Source of the DNA: an uncultured Bacteroidota bacterium
Lineage (GTDB): Bacteria; Bacteroidota; Bacteroidia; Flavobacteriales; Flavobacteriaceae
Length of the DNA stretch: 32,742 nucleotides
Assembly: GCA_903879645.1 (NCBI GenBank)
Contig: CAIRMK010000083.1
Span: 1-32,742, forward strand
Direction of reading: 5' to 3'
Shown here: positions 24,156 to 31,555 of the stretch, piece by piece
Position numbering within the stretch: the first letter of the stretch is position 1
Layout of the letters: the number at the start of each line of letters is the position of its first letter
The notes under the pieces: generated by a model
What the model was told of the DNA's origin: nothing
The model's database searches: none
What the model saw: the letters and a program-made list of their open reading frames with translations, nothing else
Position numbers and translations under genes: made by a program

Positions 24156-24854
24156 ATGATTAATAAAAAAGTAAATTCAGTACAAGACGCCCTTCAAGGA
24201 ATTGAAGATAACATGACTATAATGTTAGGCGGTTTTGGACTTTGCGGAATTCCTGAAAATTCAATTGCTGAATTAGTAAAAAAAGGAACTAAAAACCTAA
24301 CTTGTATTTCCAATAACGCTGGAGTAGATGATTTTGGTCTAGGCTTGTTATTGCAACAGAAACAAATCAATAAAATGATTTCGTCTTATGTTGGAGAAAA
24401 TGCAGAATTTGAACGTCAAATGCTTTCTGGAGAATTAGATGTTGAGTTAATTCCACAAGGAACTTTAGCGGAACGTTGCAGAGCAGCCCAAGCTGGAATT
24501 CCAGCATTCTTTACTCCGGCAGGTTACGGAACAGAAGTGGCCATTGGAAAAGAAGTTCGTGAATTCAATGGAAAAATGCATATTATGGAACATGCTTTCA
24601 AAGCCGATTTCTCCATCGTAAAAGCGTGGAAAGGTGACGAAGCAGGAAATCTGATTTTTAAAGGAACCGCAAGAAATTTCAACCCTTGTATGTGTGGTGC
24701 TGGGAAAATAACCATAGCCGAAGTTGAAGAGTTACTTCCTATTGGAAGTTTAAATCCAAACGAAATACACATTCCTGGAATATTAATTCAAAGGATTTTC
24801 AAAGGGGGAAAATTTGAGAAAAGAATTGAACAAAAAACAGTAACCAAAAAATAA
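24156..24854 (+). CDS. scoA: 3-oxoacid CoA-transferase subunit A
   Basis: The 232-residue protein has the class I CoA-transferase alpha motif [11 protein letters not shown] at residues 25-35. The family also shows [30 protein letters not shown] and [16 protein letters not shown]. With subunit B it moves CoA from succinyl-CoA to acetoacetate or related 3-oxo acids in ketone or leucine breakdown in the cytosol. The active-site Glu is supplied by subunit B. It is separated from scoB by an inserted lipoprotein gene, although the subunits normally lie together. Confidence 0.93.
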   Translation: MINKKVNSVQDALQGIEDNMTIMLGGFGLCGIPENSIAELVKKGTKNLTCISNNAGVDDFGLGLLLQQKQINKMISSYVGENAEFERQMLSGELDVELIPQGTLAERCRAAQAGIPAFFTPAGYGTEVAIGKEVREFNGKMHIMEHAFKADFSIVKAWKGDEAGNLIFKGTARNFNPCMCGAGKITIAEVEELLPIGSLNPNEIHIPGILIQRIFKGGKFEKRIEQKTVTKK

Positions 24855-24860
24855 ACAATT

Positions 24861-25808
24861 ATGAAAAAAAATATTTTAACTTTAGTAGCAACTACTTTTT
24901 TATTAATAACAAATTCTTGTAGCAAATCTAAAAATGATGAAGTTGTGGCAACGAATACTTGCTCAAGTGTCTCAAGTCTAAATGTAATTCAACAGTCTGA
25001 TTTATTACTATTTACTATAGTGTCAACTTCAAGTCCATTGTATTATCAGGTATCTTATCAAAGCGCCTCTTCAAGTCCAAATCCAGATTACGGAAATACC
25101 TTTATTATGAATAGCTTATCTCAAAGTAAAACTCCTGATGAATTATCTATGGGTACAGGAGGTACTTATATTTTTTATGCAAGAGCTGTTTGTACTGACG
25201 GTAGTTTAAGTAATTGGTCTTCTCCAAAAGTTGTCACTATTAGTAGCTTTTGCAGCAGACCTTCAAATGTAAATTACAATGGAGGAGGTAATTATTTGTC
25301 ATGGACAAACAGTACTGGCACCAACACAAATTGTCAAATTCAATATGGTATTCATGGTTTTACGTTAGGAAATGGAACAACAGTAAGTATAACAAATGAT
25401 TATTGTTCAGGTTTTATTATGAATGGAAATACAAGCTATGATTTTTATGTTAGATCATATTGTTCAACCTCACAATTATGGAGTCCTTGGTCTGATGTAT
25501 ATACCTACTTAAATTCTACTAGTGTTTGTAATTTACCGACAAATCTTTCGCATCAAATTGAGTCTACAACGAGTACAACTGCCTATGTTTCTCTTCACTG
25601 GAGTTATAATGGTGGTACAAATTTCGAGTATGTTGTAGTTCCACATGGAAACTCAATCTCAACAGGTACAATATATACAGCATCAACAAGTGGATGGCCA
25701 GTAATGATTTTAACAAGATCTTATACTTATGATTTTTATATGAGAACTGTTTGCTCAGATGGTAGTAAAACATCTTGGACTTCAGCATATTTAATCTCGA
25801 ATTTATAA
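24861..25808 (+). CDS. Lipoprotein with fibronectin type III-like repeats, inserted between scoA and scoB
   Basis: The 315-residue product has a lipoprotein signal (LLITNSC, C20) and no enzyme motif. It is Ser/Thr/Asn/Tyr-rich and shows three related beta-sandwich ends: YIFYARAVCTDGSLSNWSSP, YDFYVRSYCSTSQLWSPWSD and YDFYMRTVCSDGSKTSWTSA. These match the G-strand region of fibronectin III-like modules common in Bacteroidota surface proteins, each with a Cys. It is probably outer-membrane anchored and may bind sugars or proteins. It starts six bases after scoA and ends exactly one base before scoB, so it must be co-transcribed with enzyme subunits it has no obvious link to. Confidence 0.7.
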   Translation: MKKNILTLVATTFLLITNSCSKSKNDEVVATNTCSSVSSLNVIQQSDLLLFTIVSTSSPLYYQVSYQSASSSPNPDYGNTFIMNSLSQSKTPDELSMGTGGTYIFYARAVCTDGSLSNWSSPKVVTISSFCSRPSNVNYNGGGNYLSWTNSTGTNTNCQIQYGIHGFTLGNGTTVSITNDYCSGFIMNGNTSYDFYVRSYCSTSQLWSPWSDVYTYLNSTSVCNLPTNLSHQIESTTSTTAYVSLHWSYNGGTNFEYVVVPHGNSISTGTIYTASTSGWPVMILTRSYTYDFYMRTVCSDGSKTSWTSAYLISNL

Positions 25809-26468
25809 ATGGCATTAGATAAAAACGATATAGCAAAGAGAATAGCTAAAGAAGTAAAAGATGGCTATTATGTAAACTTAGGAATTGGTATTCCAACATT
25901 GGTTGCCAATTATGTTCGCACCGATATTTCTGTTGAATTTCAAAGCGAAAACGGTATACTCGGAATGGGACCATTCCCCTTTGAAGGAGAAGAAGATGCT
26001 GATTTAATCAATGCAGGAAAACAAACCATTACTACTTTACCAGGCGCTAGTTTTTTTGATTCTGCTTTTAGTTTCGGAATGATTAGAGGACAACATGTAG
26101 ATTTAACTATTCTGGGTGCCATGGAAGTCTCAGAAAATGGAGATATTGCCAACTGGAAAATTCCTGGAAAAATGGTTAAAGGAATGGGAGGAGCAATGGA
26201 TTTAGTATCTTCTGCAGATAATATTATTGTGGCTATGATGCACGTAAACAAAGCTGGTGAAAGTAAAATTCTCAAAAAATGTACATTACCGCTAACAGGT
26301 GTTGGTTGCGTAAAAAAAGTAGTGACGGAATTAGCCGTTTTAGAAATCACCCCTAATGGGTTCAAATTACTAGAACGTGCTCCTGGAGTTTCCGTAGATC
26401 ATATCATTACCTCAACAGAAGCTGAATTAATTATCGAAGGAGAAATTCCAGAAATGGTAATTGACTAA
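25809..26468 (+). CDS. scoB: 3-oxoacid CoA-transferase subunit B
   Basis: The 219-residue protein has the beta-subunit signature NLGIGIPTLVANYV and the active-site SENGILGMGP, where E47 forms the covalent glutamyl-CoA intermediate. The GGAMDLVSSADNIIVAM segment also fits. It pairs with ScoA to transfer CoA from succinyl-CoA to acetoacetate. It starts directly after the lipoprotein gene's stop, without a gap, and is followed by a strong bidirectional terminator. Confidence 0.93.
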   Translation: MALDKNDIAKRIAKEVKDGYYVNLGIGIPTLVANYVRTDISVEFQSENGILGMGPFPFEGEEDADLINAGKQTITTLPGASFFDSAFSFGMIRGQHVDLTILGAMEVSENGDIANWKIPGKMVKGMGGAMDLVSSADNIIVAMMHVNKAGESKILKKCTLPLTGVGCVKKVVTELAVLEITPNGFKLLERAPGVSVDHIITSTEAELIIEGEIPEMVID

Positions 26469-26481
26469 AAAATTTAAAACT

Positions 26482-26520
26482 AAAAAAAAAGAGTATCTAG
26501 ATTTAGATACTCTTTTTTTT
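26482..26520. terminator. Bidirectional terminator between scoB and the enoyl-CoA hydratase gene
   Basis: GAGTATCTA (26491-26499) and TAGATACTC (26504-26512) form a nine-pair stem with loop GATT. It is preceded by nine A and followed by eight T, so it works in both directions for these convergent genes. Confidence 0.9.
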
Positions 26521-26523
26521 CTA

Positions 26524-27306
26524 TTATTTACCTTTAAAATCAGCTTTTCTTTTTTCTAAAAAAGCAGTTGTTCCTTCTTTAAAATCTTCAGTTCCAAAAC
26601 ACTTACCGAAGTTTCTTATTTCTGTTTCAAAACCATCAACCCCATCTTTAAAATTAGCATTTATAGCCTTTATAGCTTTTGCTATGGCAACAGGAGAATT
26701 TTTTATAATTCGTTGTGCTAATGATTTAGTGAAATCTAAAAGTTCGGCTTGAGGCACTACATGATTTACCAATCCTGTTCTGTACGCTTCTTCTGCAGTT
26801 ACCATTCCTGCCGTCATAATCATTTCCATCGCTCTTCCTTTGCCAATAAGTTGCGGCAATCTTTGTGTACCTCCATACCCTGGAATTACGCCTAGCGAAA
26901 CTTCCGGCAATCCCATTTTAGCATTTTCTGAGGCAACTCTAAAATGACAAGCCATAGCCAATTCTAATCCACCACCTAGAGCAAATCCATTTACAGCAGC
27001 AATAACAGGAGTATGTAATCGCTCCACAAAATTAAACAGTAACTCTTGCCCTTGTTGAGCCAACTGTGCCCCTTCTTCAATGGAAAAATTTGCAAATTCA
27101 GCTATATCAGCGCCAGCAACAAATGCTTTTTCTCCCTCACCAGTTATAATGATTACTCTAATCTCTGAATTGGCATCCAAAGCTTCCAAACAGTCATGAA
27201 GTTCTTTAATAGTAGCGATGTTTAATGCATTTAATTTTGAAGGACGATTAATGGTAATTTGTCCTATTCCGTTTTCGGAGGTAATGATTATGTTTTCGAA
27301 ATTCAT
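26524..27306 (-). CDS. Enoyl-CoA hydratase/isomerase family protein (crotonase)
   Basis: The 260-residue protein is a standard crotonase. It has oxyanion-hole segments AFVAGADIAEF (near residue 66) and ALGGGLELAMACHFR, and the two catalytic acids of a true hydratase, E115 (GLELA) and E135 (LPEVSLGVIPGYGGTQRL). It hydrates trans-2-enoyl-CoA in beta-oxidation; short-chain substrates are likely but not shown. It is the last gene of a minus-strand run with the histidine kinase and heme genes (10-base gap to the kinase) and converges with scoB. Confidence 0.92.
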   Translation of the reverse strand: MNFENIIITSENGIGQITINRPSKLNALNIATIKELHDCLEALDANSEIRVIIITGEGEKAFVAGADIAEFANFSIEEGAQLAQQGQELLFNFVERLHTPVIAAVNGFALGGGLELAMACHFRVASENAKMGLPEVSLGVIPGYGGTQRLPQLIGKGRAMEMIMTAGMVTAEEAYRTGLVNHVVPQAELLDFTKSLAQRIIKNSPVAIAKAIKAINANFKDGVDGFETEIRNFGKCFGTEDFKEGTTAFLEKRKADFKGK

Positions 27307-27316
27307 TTTATTAATA

Positions 27317-28783
27317 TTAAATTATTGGAAGGGAAACAATAAAAGTTGTCCCTTTTCCATATTCAGTTTCAAATGTAATAGTTCCTTTGTAATTTTCAAT
27401 AATGTTTTTGATAATTCCTAAACCAAGTCCCATTCCACTTGTTTTAGTGGTAAATTTTGGTTCAAAAATATGTTCTATATATTCCGATTCTATGCCTACC
27501 CCATTATCGTTTACTGTTATATTAACGTTGTTATCTAATTCTTTTACAGCTACAATAATCGATTTTTGTTCTTGCTCTTCTGGAATGGCTTGAATAGCAT
27601 TTTTCACTAAATTAGTAATGATTCGAATCAATTGCGTTCTATCCATAATAGTGATTATTTCCTTTTTATCACTTTCAAAATGAATATATTCTTCATTAAA
27701 AATATCCAATGAAAATTCTACTACTTCTACTACATTTAGTGTCTCATTTTGTTGTGCAGGCATTGAAGCAAAATTAGAAAAAGCGGAAGCTACCGAACTC
27801 ATGGTGTCAATTTGCTGAATTAATGTCTTTGTATAATCATTCAATTTTTGTTTCAAATAAGGATCTTCGGGATCAAATTTACGTTGAAAACTTTGAACCG
27901 TCAAACGCATTGGTGTAAGCGGATTTTTTATTTCATGTGCAACTTGTTTTGCCATTTCACGCCAAGCTTGCTCTCTTTCTGATTGTGCCAACATGGTAGC
28001 ACTTTCTTCTAGTTTATCCACCATGGCATTATAGGCTTTAATTAACGAATTAATTTCACGACTATTGGCTTCAATTACAATTTTTTCATTCTTTTGATCC
28101 AAACTAGTTTCATTAATTTTATCAGAAATTGTTTTCAACGATTTGGTAATATAGCTAGAAAGAAAATACGCTAACGTAAAAGCGACAATCAACATAAAAA
28201 AATAAACCTGACTCAATCGAACCAAGAAATCTTGAATCTCATCTTGATAAAAACTATCATCTTCAACATAGGGTAAATTCAAAATGCCAAGAGGTTTAAA
28301 TTTGTCATCTTTAATCTCACTATAAGAGGACCTATTTTTTACCCCATCTATGTTTTTGATATCCACATATCTTTTCTCAATAGAAGATTGAACTAGTTTG
28401 ACAATGTATTTTGGAATTGGTGGCGCCACTTTATCAACTGAAAAAGAAGCTTTGGAAGATTTAAGAAGTTTTCCATCCAAACTATAGATGTTGATTTCAA
28501 TATTATGAATGTCTGATAATTCATGGATTTTATCCTTAAAAATATACGGTAAATTTCTTTCGGTTAAAGGATAAGTTGAATTAGAAAGCACATAATTAAT
28601 GTGCTCTTTCACGGCTTCTTCTTTTCTGTCTAACCGCTCTTGATAATACTTCTTTGCTTCATTTTGAAACTGAATAACCGAAATTGTAGCTAAAAGAATA
28701 GACGTAATTAATATCAATACAATCATCGAAAGGAAAATCCTAATTCGAAGAGAAAGCATTGACATTTTAAATCTGTTGAGCAT
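27317..28783 (-). CDS. Membrane sensor histidine kinase (HAMP, NtrY-like)
   Basis: The 488-residue protein has two membrane helices (about 13-37 and 192-214) enclosing a ~150-residue extracytoplasmic sensor region, then a HAMP segment (about 210-262) and a kinase core. The phosphorylated His is H283 in VAHEIKNPLTPMRL. The N box TNLVKNAIQA, the DNGVGI and MGLGLGIIKN ATP-lid motifs are complete. No response regulator is beside it, so it is an orphan kinase. The NtrY-like H box (HEIKNPLTP) suggests a regulator of the NtrX kind elsewhere. It sits directly after hemJ (no gap). Confidence 0.9.
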   Translation of the reverse strand: MLNRFKMSMLSLRIRIFLSMIVLILITSILLATISVIQFQNEAKKYYQERLDRKEEAVKEHINYVLSNSTYPLTERNLPYIFKDKIHELSDIHNIEINIYSLDGKLLKSSKASFSVDKVAPPIPKYIVKLVQSSIEKRYVDIKNIDGVKNRSSYSEIKDDKFKPLGILNLPYVEDDSFYQDEIQDFLVRLSQVYFFMLIVAFTLAYFLSSYITKSLKTISDKINETSLDQKNEKIVIEANSREINSLIKAYNAMVDKLEESATMLAQSEREQAWREMAKQVAHEIKNPLTPMRLTVQSFQRKFDPEDPYLKQKLNDYTKTLIQQIDTMSSVASAFSNFASMPAQQNETLNVVEVVEFSLDIFNEEYIHFESDKKEIITIMDRTQLIRIITNLVKNAIQAIPEEQEQKSIIVAVKELDNNVNITVNDNGVGIESEYIEHIFEPKFTTKTSGMGLGLGIIKNIIENYKGTITFETEYGKGTTFIVSLPII

Positions 28784-29332
28784 CTATGATTTATTTTTTT
28801 CTCGTAATCTTTTATAAAATTTAAACCCTAACATAATTAAAATTGAAAATAAAATTATTCCGATAACACCATAAATCCAATTGATTTCGTTTTTTATTAT
28901 TACTAAAAAAACAACAGCAAATAAAATTATTGTTGCCCCTTCATTCCAAATCCTCATAAAGTTTGAGGTATAATTGAATTGGTCATTTTGCAATTGTTTA
29001 TAAATCTGATGGCATTTTAAATGATACAAATACAAAAGAAAAACAAATACAAGTTTTACATGCATCCAAGGAGTTTGCAACCATGCATTACCAACTGGCG
29101 TAAAAAATAACATCCAAAAAGCAAATAAACTTGCCAACACAGCGCTTGGCCAAGTAATGATATACCAAAGACGATACGTCATTATTTTGTATTGTTTTAA
29201 TAAAATTTCACGCTCTGGAGAAGGTTTGTCATTGGCTTCTATTTGATACACAAACAAGCGCACAATATAAAACAATCCTGCAAACCATGTGATGACAAAG
29301 ATTAAGTGTAGTGATTTTAAATATTCATACAT
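28784..29332 (-). CDS. hemJ: Protoporphyrinogen IX oxidase HemJ (UPF0093 membrane protein)
   Basis: The 182-residue protein has four to five membrane helices, with the family features LHLIFVITWFAGLFYI (H9) and RLWYIITWPSAVLA. HemJ oxidises protoporphyrinogen IX to protoporphyrin IX in the inner membrane, the step before ferrochelatase. Its place directly after hemH, 12 bases away, supports this function over CopD-like copper resistance. It runs without a gap into the histidine kinase gene. Confidence 0.85.
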   Translation of the reverse strand: MYEYLKSLHLIFVITWFAGLFYIVRLFVYQIEANDKPSPEREILLKQYKIMTYRLWYIITWPSAVLASLFAFWMLFFTPVGNAWLQTPWMHVKLVFVFLLYLYHLKCHQIYKQLQNDQFNYTSNFMRIWNEGATIILFAVVFLVIIKNEINWIYGVIGIILFSILIMLGFKFYKRLREKNKS

Positions 29333-29344
29333 GATTTCAAATTT

Positions 29345-30358
29345 TTATTTACTCCAATCTTTAACCCAGCCGGCAACAACCTCACACCATTCATCATCAT
29401 CATTCATACAAGGAATGGCCAAAAACTCTTGACCCCCATGTTCTTTAAACTGATGATTGGCTTCCATGGCAATTTCTTCCAAAGTTTCTAAACAATCAGA
29501 AACAAATGCAGGAGTTACCACCGCTAATTTTTTAATCCCTTGTTCGGGCATTTTATTAATCTCAACATCCGTATAAGGTGTCAACCATTTATCCCCAGCT
29601 AATCGCGATTGAAAAGTTTGACTGTATTTCCCTTCCGGAATTCCCAATAATTTAACTACTTGTTTTGTGGTTTCATAACATTGATGGCGGTAGCAAAATT
29701 CATGGGCTGGCGAAGGTGTATTGCAACAAGAGCCATCAATTTTACAGTGCGATTTAGTCACATCTGTTTTGCGAATATGCCGCTTCGGAATACCATGATA
29801 TGAAAACAATAAATGATCATAATCAAACCCTTCCAAATGCTTTTTTATTGAATTTGCTAATGCTTTTATAAATCCCGGCTTGTTGTAAAAAGCAGGAACA
29901 TTAGTAAAAGTCATTTCCGGAAAATGATTTTTACGTAATTCTTCTGCCAACACCTCAATAGTTGTTGTAGAAGCCATCGCGTGTTGGGGATACAAAGGCA
30001 TAAGCATGACTTCGGCCACTCCTTTATCTTTTAATTCTTGTAACCCTTTTAGAATGGTCATCGAACCATATCGCATTGCTAAAGAAACAGGAATATCAAC
30101 CAATTGCTGTACTTTTTTCTGCATTCGTTGTGAAATAACAACCAATGGAGAACCTTCCTCCCACCAAATTTTCTTGTAAGCTGCAGCTGATTTTTCTGGA
30201 CGCGTTCTTAATATTATGCCGCGAACTAACAAAGCTCGCAATAAATAAGGAACATCAATCACATATTTATCCATTAAAAATTCATCTAAATATGGTTTTA
30301 CGTCTTTGGCTGTTGGACTTTCAGGCGAACCTAGATTTACAAGTAATACTCCTTTCAT
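29345..30358 (-). CDS. hemH: Ferrochelatase
   Basis: The 337-residue enzyme inserts Fe2+ into protoporphyrin IX to give heme. The catalytic motif is present (H188 in LFSYHGIPKRH, E291 in SDCLETLEEI) as is MPLYPQHAMASTTT. A Cys-rich insert follows the active-site His (C205, C211, C212, C222, C227 in HCKIDGSCC and EFCYRHQCYETT). From memory, this is seen in some ferrochelatases reported to bind a [2Fe-2S] cluster. It starts the hemH-hemJ-kinase-hydratase run on the minus strand. A 96-base gap lies between it and the upstream AraC gene. Confidence 0.95.
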   Translation of the reverse strand: MKGVLLVNLGSPESPTAKDVKPYLDEFLMDKYVIDVPYLLRALLVRGIILRTRPEKSAAAYKKIWWEEGSPLVVISQRMQKKVQQLVDIPVSLAMRYGSMTILKGLQELKDKGVAEVMLMPLYPQHAMASTTTIEVLAEELRKNHFPEMTFTNVPAFYNKPGFIKALANSIKKHLEGFDYDHLLFSYHGIPKRHIRKTDVTKSHCKIDGSCCNTPSPAHEFCYRHQCYETTKQVVKLLGIPEGKYSQTFQSRLAGDKWLTPYTDVEINKMPEQGIKKLAVVTPAFVSDCLETLEEIAMEANHQFKEHGGQEFLAIPCMNDDDEWCEVVAGWVKDWSK

Positions 30359-30454
30359 TATTATATTTTTATTTTATAAAAGTAATTATTATACTTTTTT
30401 AAGATTTTAGTTTATGCTTTTTTTATTAAATGTTTAATCTAAAAATAGATGACA

Positions 30455-31327
30455 TTATGCATTTTGATTAATAGACATTAAATATTTCTTTGGTGTTGTA
30501 GCAAATTTTTTCTTGAAAGCGGCTATAAAATGACTTCCTGTGCTATAACCAATTTTTAAACCAACCTCATTTACATTGTAGGATCCACTGTCTAATAGTT
30601 GTCTAGCATAATCCATTTTATAATCAAACAAAAATCCATAAACAGTATCGCCATAAATTTGTTTGAATCCCATTTTTAATTTTTTTAAGCTCAATCCAAC
30701 TTGGTCCGCTAATTCTTCTAAACCTGGTGGTTCAGCCATATTGGCAAGAACAATATCTTTCGCTTTTCTAATTTTCAATACGTTTTCTTCATCAATTAAA
30801 AATGGACATTGTTGTGCGTTTGGATCTTCAGTTCGATTGAAATACAAACTCAATAATTCATATCCTTTTCCTTTATAGTAAAGATTTTTTATGGAAGGAT
30901 TTAAGTTATAATGGAACAATTGACTTAAAACAATTGACATCGACGGACTAATATCGCTCTCTGTATAGTACTTTTTGTCTTTGTTGTCTTCACTTAAAAA
31001 AGGAATATGACCAGCTTCATTTGAAAACAAACTGTGGAATTTTTGAATGGAAATAATAACCGATATTACCCAAGTATTAGGGGTTAATTCCAAATTTAAT
31101 GGCAATTCTTTTTGGGGATTATAAAATAAAAGTGCTTTTTCTTCTTTCAAATCCAAAGCATAACCTCCCTCGTTAAATACGAATTTTGCTTTTCCTTTAA
31201 TCCCAAAATGAAATTGGATAAGCCCTTGATTAACATGTCGTTTTACATGATAATTTTCGTTTCCATCATTTTGAAAACGCAATAAAATAAAATCATTTTC
31301 AATTTTAATTTCTTCTTGAGAACCCAT
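30455..31327 (-). CDS. AraC-family transcriptional regulator
   Basis: The 290-residue protein has a ~180-residue N-terminal cupin-like sensing part and a C-terminal AraC-type double helix-turn-helix (about 183-286). The second signature VNEVGLKIGYSTGSHFIAAFKKKFATTPKKYL is clear. It is close in layout to PchR-like iron/siderophore regulators, but no ligand can be read from the sequence. It is divergent from hemA and lies upstream of hemH, so it may control heme synthesis; this is inference from position. Confidence 0.88.
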   Translation of the reverse strand: MGSQEEIKIENDFILLRFQNDGNENYHVKRHVNQGLIQFHFGIKGKAKFVFNEGGYALDLKEEKALLFYNPQKELPLNLELTPNTWVISVIISIQKFHSLFSNEAGHIPFLSEDNKDKKYYTESDISPSMSIVLSQLFHYNLNPSIKNLYYKGKGYELLSLYFNRTEDPNAQQCPFLIDEENVLKIRKAKDIVLANMAEPPGLEELADQVGLSLKKLKMGFKQIYGDTVYGFLFDYKMDYARQLLDSGSYNVNEVGLKIGYSTGSHFIAAFKKKFATTPKKYLMSINQNA

Positions 31328-31419
31328 AGCGATATTTTTTCGTAAATAATTTACAATTATTTGAATTACTTATTTAGAATTAATCTGTATAAGTGTTTTT
31401 GAAACAATTGATTTCAGTA

Positions 31420-31427
31420 CAAATTTA
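31420..31427 (-). promoter_or_regulatory. -7 promoter box for the AraC-type regulator gene
   Basis: On the minus strand this reads TAAATTTG, a match to TAnnTTTG, about 93 bases upstream of the start codon. A TTG (minus strand) at 31449-31451 gives a 21-base spacer, slightly long. Confidence 0.4.
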
Positions 31428-31481
31428 TAATAAATAACGCTAAAAATTCAATTTTTTACAAAAAACTCTCACAGCGATACA

Positions 31482-31505
31482 AAAAGTACTTTAAGCGTTA
31501 CTTTT
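31482..31505. promoter_or_regulatory. Inverted repeat upstream of hemA, possible regulator site
   Basis: AAAAGTA (31482-31488) and TACTTTT (31499-31505) form an inverted repeat with a ten-base centre, ending 16 bases before the hemA -7 box. A site over the -33 region facing an AraC gene is a plausible operator, but AraC-family sites are often direct repeats. Confidence 0.35.
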
Positions 31506-31521
31506 ATAAACAGTATAGGAA

Positions 31522-31529
31522 TAACTTTG
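31522..31529 (+). promoter_or_regulatory. -7 promoter box for hemA
   Basis: TAACTTTG is a full match to TAnnTTTG and lies 26 bases upstream of the hemA start codon. Confidence 0.55.
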
Positions 31530-31555
31530 TTTAACTTTTAGGTAAAAGCCCAAAT

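Noticed and set aside
30359-30454. Terminator between the AraC gene and hemH
   Set aside because: Only a weak ATTAAA/TTTAAT pair (30425-30438) is seen, and on the minus strand it is followed by A, not T. Read-through from the AraC gene cannot be excluded.
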